A DNA stretch of 64,000 bases from DASVEG01 sp035540495. GTDB taxonomy: Bacteria > Actinomycetota > Acidimicrobiia > Acidimicrobiales > CADCTF01. The notes beneath the pieces were generated by a model that did not search any database, was not told the DNA's origin, and saw only the letters and a list, made by a program, of their open reading frames with translations. The stretch is taken from positions 1-64,000 of the forward strand of contig DATLGL010000029.1 in NCBI GenBank assembly GCA_035540495.1. The letters run 5' to 3'. This document shows, piece after piece, positions 16,532 through 24,927 of this stretch (positions are counted from its first letter, which is position 1; every line of letters starts with the position of its first letter). Made by a program: the position numbers and the translations under genes.

Positions 16532-18148
16532 ATGAGCAACCACAACACTCGGGCGATCCGGCGGCACTGCGACGTCGCCGTGGTCGGTGGATCTGCCGCC
16601 GGCCTTGCGGCCGCTCTGCAGATGGCGCGTCAGCGCCGCTCGGTGATCGTCGTCGACAACGGCGAGCCGCGAAACGCGCCGGCCCACCTGATGCACGGCT
16701 ACGTCGGGCACGAAGGCGTGGCCCCGTCAGCCTTCACCGCCACCGCAAGAGAAGAGGTTCGGGGTTACGGAGTCGAAGTGCTCGATGGACGCGCCATCGA
16801 GGTGCGACGCGAGCACGATGGGAGGTTCATCGTCGAACTCGCCGGCGGACATGCCCTCGTCGCGCGCCGCGTCGTCGCGGCGACCGGAATCGTGGACGAG
16901 CTTCCCGACATCGATGGACTCGCCGCGGGTTGGGGGAGCTACGTCATCCACTGCCCGTTCTGCCATGGCTATGAGGTGCGAGACCAGCGAATCGTCCAGA
17001 TCCTCACTCACCCGATGGGGCTGCATCCGATGCCGCTGTTCCGCCACCTGGCTGAAGAGTTCACCGTCGTCGTGCCCGGCGGCGGCGGCTTGGACGACGC
17101 ATCGGTCGATGGCCTTCGCAACGCTGGCGTCGATGTGATCGTGGCTCACGTCGACAAGATCGCATCCAGCGACGGAGGCGCCAGCGTGATCCACCTCGTC
17201 GACGGGACGGAGATCGTCACCGACGCGATCGCCGTCACGCCGCGCTTTCGCGCCCGGGTCGAGGCGTTCGCCCCGCTGGGGCTGCGGACCGTGCCGCACG
17301 CCAGCGGCCTCGGTGACGTCATCGACGCCGACGCGACCGGGGTCACGTCGGTGCCAGGTGTGTATGCCGCCGGGAACGTGTCCGACCCCAGCCAGCAGGT
17401 GTTGCACGCGGCCGCGCACGGCAGCCGCGTCGGAGCCATCGTCAGCCTCAGCCTCGCCGCAGAGGACCTCGACGCAGACGCGCGGCGATCGGCCAACCGC
17501 GCGGACTGGGACGAGAGGTACGGGGCCGAACGGCTGTGGAGCGGGAACCCGAACGGGACGCTGGTCCAGGAGATGGCGGGCGTGGTGCCGGGTCGCGCTC
17601 TCGACGTCGGTGCGGGCGAGGGCGCCGACGCGCTCTGGCTGGCGGAGCAGGGATGGCAGGTGACGGCAAGTGACATCTCGCCGCGCGCACTCGATCGTGT
17701 TGCGGCCGAGGCGGAGCGGCGGGGACTGCAGATCGAGTGCCTCCAGGCCGACGCGAACGCGGCTGCTCCGTTCGAGCGAGGGGGCTTCGACCTCGTGTGC
17801 GCGCAGTACGCATCGATTCCGCGCACACCGGATGGACGCGGCGCGGCGAACCTCATCGGTGCCGTTGCGCCGGGTGGAACGCTGCTCGTCGTCAGTCACG
17901 ACCTGGAGCCCATGCGCCGGCCGATCGACACGACGACGCACAGTCGAGTGTTCGATCCCGACGCCTACGTCAGGGTCGGCGACATCGCCGCTGTTCTCGC
18001 CGACTCGGCGGAGTGGTCGATCGAGCTCTACGAGAAGCGCACCCGACCACCAGGTGCTGCCTCGGCGCACCATGTCGACGACGTCGTCTTGCGCGCACGG
18101 CGTCACACGCGAGCCGAGCGACCACCGCGCGGATCGAGCGCCGCGTGA
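16532..18148 (+). CDS. Fusion of thioredoxin-reductase-like flavoprotein and SAM methyltransferase
   Basis: 538 residues with two enzymes in one chain. Residues 12-312 form a thioredoxin-reductase-like FAD/NAD(P) oxidoreductase: dinucleotide loop VVGGSAAG at 17-24, Cys141-Pro-Phe-Cys144 in HCPFCHGYE, and GVYAAGNVSD near 276. Residues about 326-525 form a class I methyltransferase opening DWDERYGAERLWSGNPNG, with motif I LDVGAGEG at 357-364. Bifunctional proteins of this layout are known in actinobacteria, usually beside an XRE-cupin gene as here; their substrate is not established. Methylation of a thiol or metalloid linked to redox cycling is a guess. ATG 16532 is six bases after the TACCGT hexamer, suggesting a leaderless mRNA. 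Confidence 0.85.
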   Translation: MSNHNTRAIRRHCDVAVVGGSAAGLAAALQMARQRRSVIVVDNGEPRNAPAHLMHGYVGHEGVAPSAFTATAREEVRGYGVEVLDGRAIEVRREHDGRFIVELAGGHALVARRVVAATGIVDELPDIDGLAAGWGSYVIHCPFCHGYEVRDQRIVQILTHPMGLHPMPLFRHLAEEFTVVVPGGGGLDDASVDGLRNAGVDVIVAHVDKIASSDGGASVIHLVDGTEIVTDAIAVTPRFRARVEAFAPLGLRTVPHASGLGDVIDADATGVTSVPGVYAAGNVSDPSQQVLHAAAHGSRVGAIVSLSLAAEDLDADARRSANRADWDERYGAERLWSGNPNGTLVQEMAGVVPGRALDVGAGEGADALWLAEQGWQVTASDISPRALDRVAAEAERRGLQIECLQADANAAAPFERGGFDLVCAQYASIPRTPDGRGAANLIGAVAPGGTLLVVSHDLEPMRRPIDTTTHSRVFDPDAYVRVGDIAAVLADSAEWSIELYEKRTRPPGAASAHHVDDVVLRARRHTRAERPPRGSSAA

Positions 18149-18167
18149 GGCCGATCGAGGTTCTACG

Positions 18168-18911
18168 TCAGGTTCCGGCGAGGTGGTGCGGGTCGTCGAG
18201 GAGCAGCTGTCCGCTGTCGAGTCTGAGGACACGGCCGCCGAACGCCTCCGCCAGGTGGGCTTCCGCGAGCACGTCACCGGGCGGACCGGCGGCGACCATC
18301 CGCCCGGCGAGCAACACCACGAGATCACAAGCGGCTGCTTCCTCGAGGCTGTGCGTGGTCATGATGACGGTGCGGCCAGCGGAACGCTCGTCGGCGACGA
18401 CATCGAGGATGACTTCCTTCGAGACGATGTCGAGACCGGTGACGGGCTCGTCGAGGAGAAGCACATCTGCTTCCTGGGCCAAACCCTGCGCGACCAGGAC
18501 CCGCTGACGCTGCCCTCCCGAGAGCTCGTGGAACTGCCGGCGAGCGAGATCGTCGACGGCGACGCGCCGCATCGCTTCCCGCACGATCTCGTGGTCGCTC
18601 GAGCGGAGGCGGCCGAACATGCCTCGGTGCGGGTACCGCGCCATCCGCACGACCTCGAGCACCGTGATCGGCAGACTGCGGTCGACGTCCGTCGACTGGA
18701 GGACGAGCGCGAGCGACGCTCTGTCGACCTCGACGTGCCCTTGGGCGTGCACGAGCCCTGCGATGGCGGAGAGGAGCGTCGACTTGCCCGAGCCGTTCGG
18801 GCCGATCACGGCGACACTCGCGCCTCCAGCGATGTCGAGGTCCACATGGCTCAGGACCACCCGGTCGCCATAGGCCACGGACAGGTCGGCGACGCGCAAG
18901 CCGGCGGTCAT
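18168..18911 (-). CDS. Metal ABC transporter ATPase (ZnuC-like)
   Basis: 247 residues. Walker A is GPNGSGKST near 38, signature LSGGQRQR near 130, Walker B VLLLDEP near 155, and the H-loop TTHSLEEA follows. The sequence is of the Zn/Mn uptake subclass that pairs with ZnuA/ZnuB proteins. ATG 18911 overlaps the stop of the upstream Fur-family gene by four bases (ATGA), which fixes the start. It energises the permease encoded at 20462-21304 even though that gene is transcribed from the opposite strand, with the substrate-binding lipoprotein at 19451. Confidence 0.88.
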   Translation of the reverse strand: MTAGLRVADLSVAYGDRVVLSHVDLDIAGGASVAVIGPNGSGKSTLLSAIAGLVHAQGHVEVDRASLALVLQSTDVDRSLPITVLEVVRMARYPHRGMFGRLRSSDHEIVREAMRRVAVDDLARRQFHELSGGQRQRVLVAQGLAQEADVLLLDEPVTGLDIVSKEVILDVVADERSAGRTVIMTTHSLEEAAACDLVVLLAGRMVAAGPPGDVLAEAHLAEAFGGRVLRLDSGQLLLDDPHHLAGT

Positions 18912-19354
18912 CGGCATGCGCTGCAGCGGCCGATGAGATCGAGCCGATGCTGCTCGACTGCGTACTTGGCTTTGCGGGCTGCGGTCTCCAGGACCTTCTC
19001 GAGCTCGGCTTCGAGCGACGGCGACAGGGCGAAGTCGGAGACTTCGCCGCAACTCGAGCACACGATGTGGTGGTGGTGCTCGGTGAGGTCCTCCGCGAGC
19101 TCGAAGCTGGCATGGTCGCCGCTCGTCACGATTCGCGCGACGACGCCTACCTCTTCGAGCACGGCGAGGTTTCGGTAGGCGCTTGACTGCGCCAGTTCGT
19201 GATCGAGTCGTAGGAGGTCAGGCAACGTCATCGGGCGCCCGGCTCTGGTGAGCGCCTCGACGAGCCGGCGACGACCCGAGGTGTACCGCTGGTCGACCGC
19301 GCGCAACCGCTGCTCTATCGCTGCGTGGAGATCGGTCGATGCCACACGACCCAT
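18908..19354 (-). CDS. zur: Fur-family repressor, probably Zur
   Basis: 148 residues. The N-terminal winged helix (about 10-85) includes LRLDHELAQSSAYRNLAVLEE. The C-terminal dimer domain has the His cluster HHHH (93-96), Cys99 and Cys102 in CSSC, and a second pair, Cys144 and Cys147, in CSAC: the structural zinc site. Position next to zinc-type transporter genes makes Zur the likely role. ATG 19354 is preferred over GTG 19402 because the longer form would place half of the likely operator inside the coding region. Translationally coupled to the ATPase gene. A manganese or iron role cannot be excluded. Confidence 0.8.
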   Translation of the reverse strand: MGRVASTDLHAAIEQRLRAVDQRYTSGRRRLVEALTRAGRPMTLPDLLRLDHELAQSSAYRNLAVLEEVGVVARIVTSGDHASFELAEDLTEHHHHIVCSSCGEVSDFALSPSLEAELEKVLETAARKAKYAVEQHRLDLIGRCSACR

Positions 19355-19368
19355 GGTAGTGCCGTTGC

Positions 19369-19428
19369 GAGAACGAGTCCCGATCTTGCTGTTGTGATGC
19401 ACATCGGTTAGAAATAGGACCCGTTCTC
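19369..19428. promoter_or_regulatory. Spaced inverted repeat between zur-like and znuA-like genes
   Basis: GAGAACGAGTCC (19369-19380) and GGACCCGTTCTC (19417-19428) are inverted copies with one mismatch, 36 bases apart. One copy faces each divergent gene, 15 bases before ATG 19354 and 22 bases before ATG 19451. This is what two Fur/Zur operator sites serving two promoters would look like. Confidence 0.55.
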
Positions 19429-19450
19429 AACACGTCAACCCTGAGGTCCC

Positions 19451-20443
19451 ATGCGCTCGTACCGTCTCGGTCTGGTTCTCCTCCCGCTCGTGCTCGCCAT
19501 CGGGGCTTGTGGCGGCGGGTCGGCAGGCGGTGGCGCGTCCGGTGAAGGCGGCCGTGCGTCGATCGTGGTGACGACGAACGTCCTCGGTGACGTGGTGTCG
19601 TCGATCGTGGGTGACCAGGCAGAGGTCACCACGATCATGCCGGTGGGCGCGAATCCACACGACTTCCAGGCCTCTGCCCAGCAGGCGGCAGCGATGCGCG
19701 CCGCGGATCTGCTGGTGGTCAACGGGGGTGGCTTCGAGGAGGGGCTGGAGGACGTGATCGACAGCGCTGAGGACGACGGCGTCCACGTGTTCGAAGCGAT
19801 CTCGGCTGTGGAACCGCTGGAGCTGACCGACGGCGGGACAAAGGCTGACGTCCACCCGGGCGAGGGCGACGCGCACGCCGATGAGGGCGACGCTCACGGT
19901 CACCAGGGTGTCGACCCGCACTTCTTCACCGATCCCGTGCGCATGATCGAGGCCGTTCGAGCGCTGACCGACGAGATCGTGGAGCACGTCGAAGGTGTGG
20001 ACGCCGACGAGATCCGTCGCGCTGCTGACGCCTACATCTCGAAGCTCGAGAGGCTCGACGACGACATCGAGACGACCATCAGCGCGATTCCCGAGAACGA
20101 CCGGATCTTGGTCACGAACCACGAGGTGTTCGGTTACTTCGCGCAGCGCTACGGCTTCGAGATCGTGGGCACCGTCATCCCAGCGGGCTCCACCTCGGAG
20201 GGAGCGAGTGCCGGTGCTCTGGCCGATCTCGCGAACACGCTGCGTTCCCGCAACGTGAGGGCCGTGTTCGCCGACGCGTCGGCTTCGAACAAGCTGGCGG
20301 AGGCGCTCGCCGGTGAGGTCGGTGGCAAGGTCGAGGTCGTGGAGCTGTACTCGGAATCTTTGGGTCAGCGCGGTTCCGACGGCGACACCTACATCGACAT
20401 GATGCGCACGAACGCAGAGAGGATCGCCGCGGCACTCGCCTGA
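19451..20443 (+). CDS. znuA: Zinc/manganese-binding lipoprotein (ZnuA-like)
   Basis: 330 residues. A lipoprotein signal ends at Cys20 (LAIGAC), followed by a Gly/Ser linker. The mature part is a cluster A-I (TroA/ZnuA) metal-binding protein: GANPHDF near 75 supplies one His ligand, GVDPHFFTDP near 158 the next, and NHEVFGYFAQRYGF near 225 the third. A His/Asp/Glu-rich loop (DAHADEGDAHGHQ) at about 140-154 is typical of zinc-specific members. GAGG stands four bases before the ATG. It hands metal to the permease 18 bases downstream. Confidence 0.88.
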   Translation: MRSYRLGLVLLPLVLAIGACGGGSAGGGASGEGGRASIVVTTNVLGDVVSSIVGDQAEVTTIMPVGANPHDFQASAQQAAAMRAADLLVVNGGGFEEGLEDVIDSAEDDGVHVFEAISAVEPLELTDGGTKADVHPGEGDAHADEGDAHGHQGVDPHFFTDPVRMIEAVRALTDEIVEHVEGVDADEIRRAADAYISKLERLDDDIETTISAIPENDRILVTNHEVFGYFAQRYGFEIVGTVIPAGSTSEGASAGALADLANTLRSRNVRAVFADASASNKLAEALAGEVGGKVEVVELYSESLGQRGSDGDTYIDMMRTNAERIAAALA

Positions 20444-20461
20444 GAGGCGAGACTGTCCGAC

Positions 20462-21304
20462 GTGATGGAGTGGTTCACCGAGGCGTTCGAGCCGGCGTTC
20501 ATGCAACGTGCGGCGATCGGCGGGATCGTCGCGGTCGTCGCCACATCGGTGATCGGTACGTGGGTCGTGCTCCGCGGCCTGTCGTTCCTCGGTGACGCGC
20601 TGGCGCACGGCGTCATCCCGGGGATCGCGCTGGCCACGTTGTGGGGGTTCAGTCCGCTGCTCGGTGCGTTCGTGGCGGCGATCGTCATGAGCGGCCTCGT
20701 ATCGCTCGTGTCATCGCGAACGAGGGTCCGTGAGGACACGGGCATCGGCCTGCTCTTCGTCGGGATGCTCTCGCTCGGGATCATCATCGTCTCGCGCTCC
20801 CGATCGTTCGCCACCGACGTCACCAACCTCCTCTTCGGCGACGTGCTCGGCGTGACCGCCGACGACATCCGTGGTCAGGTGATCGCGGCGGCGATCGTGC
20901 TGGTGGCGAGCGTCGTGCTCTACCGCCCGTTCCTCGCCCTCACGTTCAACCGTCAGAAAGCTCGGACGCTTCGGATGCATCCCGGGATGGCGCAGGCGGC
21001 GCTTCTCGCCCTGCTCGCCCTGAGCATCGTCGCGAGCTTCCAGGCGATCGGGACGCTCCTCGTGTTCGGGCTCCTGGTCGGGCCGCCTGCCACCGCCTCG
21101 CTCCTCGTCCACCGCGTCCCGGCGATCATGGCGCTCGCCGCTGTGCTCGGAACGGCCAGCGTGGTCATCGGGTTGTTGATCAGCTATCACCACGGCACCG
21201 CAGGTGGAGCAACCATCGCCGCCGTCAGCGTGGCGACCTTCTTCGTGGGCCTCGCCGCCCGCGAGCTCGGTGGCGCCGTCGGCAGGAAATCGGTGCCGGT
21301 CTGA
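20462..21304 (+). CDS. znuB: Metal ABC transporter permease (ZnuB-like)
   Basis: 280 residues of the ABC-3 permease family with about eight membrane segments. The conserved RGLSFLGDALAHGVIPGIALA region is near 40-60, and the C-terminal half has VFGLLVGPPATASLLV. It starts at GTG 20462 or the adjacent ATG 20465. It follows the binding lipoprotein by 18 bases, so the two share a transcript divergent from the regulator-ATPase pair. Together the four genes make a complete zinc uptake system. Confidence 0.88.
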   Translation: MMEWFTEAFEPAFMQRAAIGGIVAVVATSVIGTWVVLRGLSFLGDALAHGVIPGIALATLWGFSPLLGAFVAAIVMSGLVSLVSSRTRVREDTGIGLLFVGMLSLGIIIVSRSRSFATDVTNLLFGDVLGVTADDIRGQVIAAAIVLVASVVLYRPFLALTFNRQKARTLRMHPGMAQAALLALLALSIVASFQAIGTLLVFGLLVGPPATASLLVHRVPAIMALAAVLGTASVVIGLLISYHHGTAGGATIAAVSVATFFVGLAARELGGAVGRKSVPV

Positions 21305-21460
21305 ACGTGCTCGGCCGGATGGTTGCCGACGATCCGGCTCGGGTCTTCGGTTCGGGCACGATCGGTGGTGATCTCACCGCACTCACCTTCCATGCACGAC
21401 CAGCGGCTCAGTTGCGAACGCCGACGCGGCCGATGTGCACGAGGCGCGACACTTCTCCTC

Positions 21461-22624
21461 GTGCCGTCCATAGATCCGGACGCGGTGTACGGGTCGTTCT
21501 TCGAAGACGCGAACCTCGACCAACACATCCAAGACCCGACAGAGCTCTACCAGCGCGTTGCCGGCCGGTTCGTGTGCTCGCACGCGGTCGCGTCGGCAGT
21601 GCTGCGCGATCCACGGACCGGCTCCGAACCTGCGACTCGGCCGTCTCGCCCCTTGTGGGATCTCGTCCAGCGGTGGCTCATCACGCGCGACCCACCCGAC
21701 CACACGGCGATCCGCTCCCTGGTGTCGCGAGCGTTCACCCGGCCAGCGGTCCGGATCTACGAGACGCAGATCCGAGGGATCGTGTCTCGGTTGCTCGACG
21801 AGATAGCTCCCCGGAAGGCGATGGATCTCGTTGCGGAGTTCGCGACGCCTCTGCCATCAGAGGTCATAGAGGGGGTGATGGGCCTGGACGACGTCGAGCG
21901 CGACGGTCTGCGGCAGCTGTTGCGGACACTAGAGACCTGCTTCGTCAACCAGCACGATCGGGAGCTCGTCGACGACGGCGAGCGGGCGATGATCGAGCTG
22001 TACGAACGGTTCGAACGGATGATCGACAAGCGGCTCTCGACGCCTGGGGACGATCTGCTCAGCCGCTACGCCGTGGGGGGTCGCGAGGCCGGCGTCGACC
22101 ACGTCGACCTCGTCAGCAACGCCGTGTTCCTGGCTTTCGCGGGACAGGACTCGACGCGGAACGCGCTCGGGAGTCTGGTGTTCGAGTTGCTGCGTCACCC
22201 CGACCAGCTCGCGCTGCTCCGCGCGGAGCCGGAACGCTACGCGGCCTCGGCCGTGGAGGAAGCTCTGCGGTACCACCCGCCGATCTACGGCGCACCGCGC
22301 TGGCCGCGCGACGAGATCGACGTCGGCGAGGGGACGCTGCCCCCGCGGAAGATGATCGACTTCTTGTTCGGCCCTGCGAACCGCGATGCAGCTGTCTTCT
22401 CGGAGCCGGACCGGTTCGACATCACGCGCTCGCCGAACCCGCACCTCTCGTTCGCCGTCGGGCCGCACCATTGTGCGGGGGCGCCTCTGGCACGCCTGGA
22501 GCTGCAGATCGCGATCACCTCGATGCTGCAGGGCCTGCCGGGCCTTCGCCTCATCTCGGAGCCCAGGTGGAAGAGTCTGGTCCCGTTCCGAGGGCTCGCT
22601 GAGCTACGAATCGCGTGGGACTGA
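21461..22624 (+). CDS. Cytochrome P450
   Basis: 387 residues, a bacterial soluble P450. The I-helix oxygen motif is AGQDST at 227-232, ExxR is Glu267-Arg270 in VEEALR, and the haem loop FAVGPHHCAG carries Cys338. It has the usual RDPPDHTAIRSLVSRAF near 76. GTG 21461 is chosen as the conserved domain begins there; 46 extra residues of the open frame are unlike P450s. No ferredoxin or reductase gene is adjacent. The neighbouring thioesterase and LLM oxidoreductase hint at lipid or xenobiotic metabolism, but the substrate is unknown. Confidence 0.87.
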   Translation: MPSIDPDAVYGSFFEDANLDQHIQDPTELYQRVAGRFVCSHAVASAVLRDPRTGSEPATRPSRPLWDLVQRWLITRDPPDHTAIRSLVSRAFTRPAVRIYETQIRGIVSRLLDEIAPRKAMDLVAEFATPLPSEVIEGVMGLDDVERDGLRQLLRTLETCFVNQHDRELVDDGERAMIELYERFERMIDKRLSTPGDDLLSRYAVGGREAGVDHVDLVSNAVFLAFAGQDSTRNALGSLVFELLRHPDQLALLRAEPERYAASAVEEALRYHPPIYGAPRWPRDEIDVGEGTLPPRKMIDFLFGPANRDAAVFSEPDRFDITRSPNPHLSFAVGPHHCAGAPLARLELQIAITSMLQGLPGLRLISEPRWKSLVPFRGLAELRIAWD

Positions 22625-22671
22625 GGCACGACCCTCGAACAGCCGGCGCCTCGCGGAGCGGTGATCGCACA

Positions 22672-23478
22672 TCAGGCAGTAGGAGGCGGCCACGCCATCG
22701 CGGCTGCGGTCTGTGAGGCGACGCCGAGCAGAACGCCGTCGCGCGACCAGATCCGGGCGCCGCCGTGGAGGTAGCCGCCGGACGCCAGCCAAGGGTCCAT
22801 GTCGAGCAACACCCACTCGGTGTCGACGAGCCTCCCGTAGCGCACGCTGTTGTCGAGGCTGGTGCCGCCACCGACGAGGCCGATCGCGCGCACCACGCTC
22901 GTCGGGACCATGTCGGCGATGAAAGCGATCGTGGCGCGGCTGTGGCGGCCGCCCTTGGCCCGAGCCCACATGGAGCCGGACGCCGACGCCTGGCGGAGCT
23001 CGGCGTGTTGCATCCAGCCCATCGGAGCCGCCGCACCGTCGGAGTCCGCGTCGACGCCGGCGGCGCCGTGGCGACCCCATGGTGGCGCGTCGTCGGGCGC
23101 CACGACGTCAGGGAACACCGGCATCTGTCCGTCGACGGCGTTGTCGCGAGGAAGGCCGGCCGAGCCGACGCCGGCGAGCACGATCCGCTCGCCGACCGAC
23201 GCGGTGAACCGCACCTGCGACGTCCGCCGGCCGCCGGCCAACACCTCGAGCTCGCAGTCGATTCGCTCGCCGAGCTCGGCGCTGCCGACGAACTGCACGG
23301 TCGACCACAGCAGGTCGCGGCCGGTCTCCGCCTCCGCGATGGCGACCATCGCAGCAAGCCCGGTTCCGCCGAAGAGCTTTCCGTCCGGACGCGTCAGCCC
23401 GCTGCGCAGCTCGAACGACCAGCGTGTCGCGTCGTGACGCTCGAGGCCGAGCCACGCCAGATCGGAACCGTCGGACAT
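22672..23478 (-). CDS. Acyl-CoA thioesterase-like double-hotdog protein
   Basis: 268 residues of the TesB-like/4HBT_3 type, with two hotdog folds. The first includes GKLFGGTGLAAM near 34 and the second TSLDNSVRYGRL near 205 and DPWLASGGYLHGGARIW near 230. Relatives hydrolyse acyl-CoA thioesters. It is convergent with the P450 gene and divergent from the LLM oxidoreductase (68 bases apart). The start is ATG 23478. No signal peptide. A second similar gene lies at 49796-50635. Confidence 0.78.
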   Translation of the reverse strand: MSDGSDLAWLGLERHDATRWSFELRSGLTRPDGKLFGGTGLAAMVAIAEAETGRDLLWSTVQFVGSAELGERIDCELEVLAGGRRTSQVRFTASVGERIVLAGVGSAGLPRDNAVDGQMPVFPDVVAPDDAPPWGRHGAAGVDADSDGAAAPMGWMQHAELRQASASGSMWARAKGGRHSRATIAFIADMVPTSVVRAIGLVGGGTSLDNSVRYGRLVDTEWVLLDMDPWLASGGYLHGGARIWSRDGVLLGVASQTAAAMAWPPPTA

Positions 23479-23534
23479 CTCGGGATCTTCGCACAGGGCC
23501 TCCGGCCCCTCCCTACGATCGACGCCTCACCGAA

Positions 23535-23541
23535 AAGGAGG
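23535..23541 (+). promoter_or_regulatory. Strong Shine-Dalgarno site of the LLM oxidoreductase
   Basis: AAGGAGG at 23535-23541, five bases before ATG 23547. It settles the start against the 41-residue extension that the open frame permits. Confidence 0.75.
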
Positions 23542-23546
23542 CGTCG

Positions 23547-24599
23547 ATGAAGGTCGTGACGGGCATCGGGGGCTGGCCCAGGGAGGCGCCGGCCGCAGCA
23601 CGCCGTGCAGAGGAGGCGGGATACGACATCGTCACGTGCGGCGAGCTCGCCCACGACTCGATGCTGACGATGGCCCTCGCCGCGACCACGACCGATCGGG
23701 TGGAGCTGCAGACGTCGGTGACCATCGCCTTCCCGCGGAGCCCGATGGTGCTGGCGATGGAGGCGTGGGACATCCAGCACCTCTCCGGCGGGCGTTTCAG
23801 CCTCGGTCTCGGTAGTCAGGTGAAGGGCCACAACGAACGTCGCTTCGGCGGAACGTGGTCGCCGCCTGCCCCACGGATGCGCGAGTACATCCAGATGATG
23901 CGGGCGATCTGGGATTCCTGGCAGAACAGGACCAGGCCCGACTTCGTCGGCAAGGAGTACCGCTTCACGCTGATGAGCCCGAACTTCGATCCGGGCCCGC
24001 TCGAGGTGGCGATGCCGAAGATCGGCCTGGCGATGGTGGGACCCGGCATGGCGAAGGTCGCCGGTGAACTGGCCGACGTCGTCATGCCTCATGGCGGGAT
24101 CATGTCGGATCGCTACATGCGTGAAGTGCTCCTGCCCGCGGTCGGTGAGGGTTTGACGCGGGCCGGGCGCGACTGGTCCGACATCGAGATCGCGGCGAGC
24201 GGCTACCTCGTCCTCTACGACGACGAGCGCGAGATCGAGGAGAAGCTCCTCGGGATGCGCCAGACGCTTTCGTTCTACGGCTCGACGCGGACGTACCACA
24301 AGGTGCTGGCGCTGCACGGGCTCGAGGAGCTCGGCCAGAAGCTGCACGCGCTCTCGCTGCAGGGGCGGTGGGACGAGATGCGCGAAGCCGTGCCGATCGA
24401 GGCGATTGCGGAGCTCGCGCAGACGTGCCGCTACGACGATCTCCCCGATTTCGTGCGCACCCATCGGGAGTACGCGTCGAGGATCAGCTTCGCGATGCCC
24501 TCACGCACCCCCGAAGATCGCGAGCGGGCGGCGCACCTGCGCGGTCAGCTCCGGGAGGTCGAGACGCCGCGGGTGCCGCGGCTCGCTACCACCGGCTGA
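23547..24599 (+). CDS. LLM-class F420-dependent oxidoreductase
   Basis: 350 residues of the luciferase-like monooxygenase superfamily, probably using F420 or FMN. The TIM-barrel pattern is clear: MKVVTGIGGW start, RVELQTSVTIAFPRSPM near 52, the GGRFSLGLGSQVKGH loop near 80, and GLAMVGPGMAKVAGELAD near 157. Such proteins reduce or oxidise lipids, steroids or xenobiotics in actinobacteria. The start is fixed by AAGGAGG. The stop is one base from the 3' end of the broken regulator gene on the other strand. The substrate is unknown. Confidence 0.85.
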   Translation: MKVVTGIGGWPREAPAAARRAEEAGYDIVTCGELAHDSMLTMALAATTTDRVELQTSVTIAFPRSPMVLAMEAWDIQHLSGGRFSLGLGSQVKGHNERRFGGTWSPPAPRMREYIQMMRAIWDSWQNRTRPDFVGKEYRFTLMSPNFDPGPLEVAMPKIGLAMVGPGMAKVAGELADVVMPHGGIMSDRYMREVLLPAVGEGLTRAGRDWSDIEIAASGYLVLYDDEREIEEKLLGMRQTLSFYGSTRTYHKVLALHGLEELGQKLHALSLQGRWDEMREAVPIEAIAELAQTCRYDDLPDFVRTHREYASRISFAMPSRTPEDRERAAHLRGQLREVETPRVPRLATTG

Positions 24600-24600
24600 G

Positions 24601-24927
24601 TCACCCGTCGGGTCCGGTCAGTTCGATCGCCGCCTCCACCGCGAGATGGAGGATGGCCTCGTTGTCGCGTTCGCCGCGGAGCACCTGGGCGATCGCGGCG
24701 ACCTTCTCGAGCGCGCGGCGTTCCTTCTCGCTGCGGTCGCGCACCGAACGTTCGAGGGCGACCAGGCGCGCGCGCTGGAGCGCCGACGCCGCCTCCGCCG
24801 CGAGAGCCAGAACGAAGCGCCGCTCGTCGTCGTCGAACAGTCGCCGGTCCTCGAAGCTGAACCGCAGCGCGCCGAGCACGTGGTGGCCCAACGCGACCGG
24901 CACCGCGCACATCGCGACGGTCGATGG
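24601..24927 (-). pseudogene. C-terminal GAF remnant beyond an in-frame TAG
   Basis: This stretch continues the frame of the regulator gene at 24928-26217 without any shift after a single TAG codon (24928-24930). It reads PSTVAMCAVPVALG and LRFSFEDRRLF, the second half of the GAF domain begun before the stop, then an Arg/Glu-rich helix and LTGPDG at the true end. An ATG at 24912 could restart translation of 103 residues but would give only half a GAF domain. Codon pattern and similarity look intact, so the stop is recent, a sequencing error, or suppressed. Confidence 0.7.
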
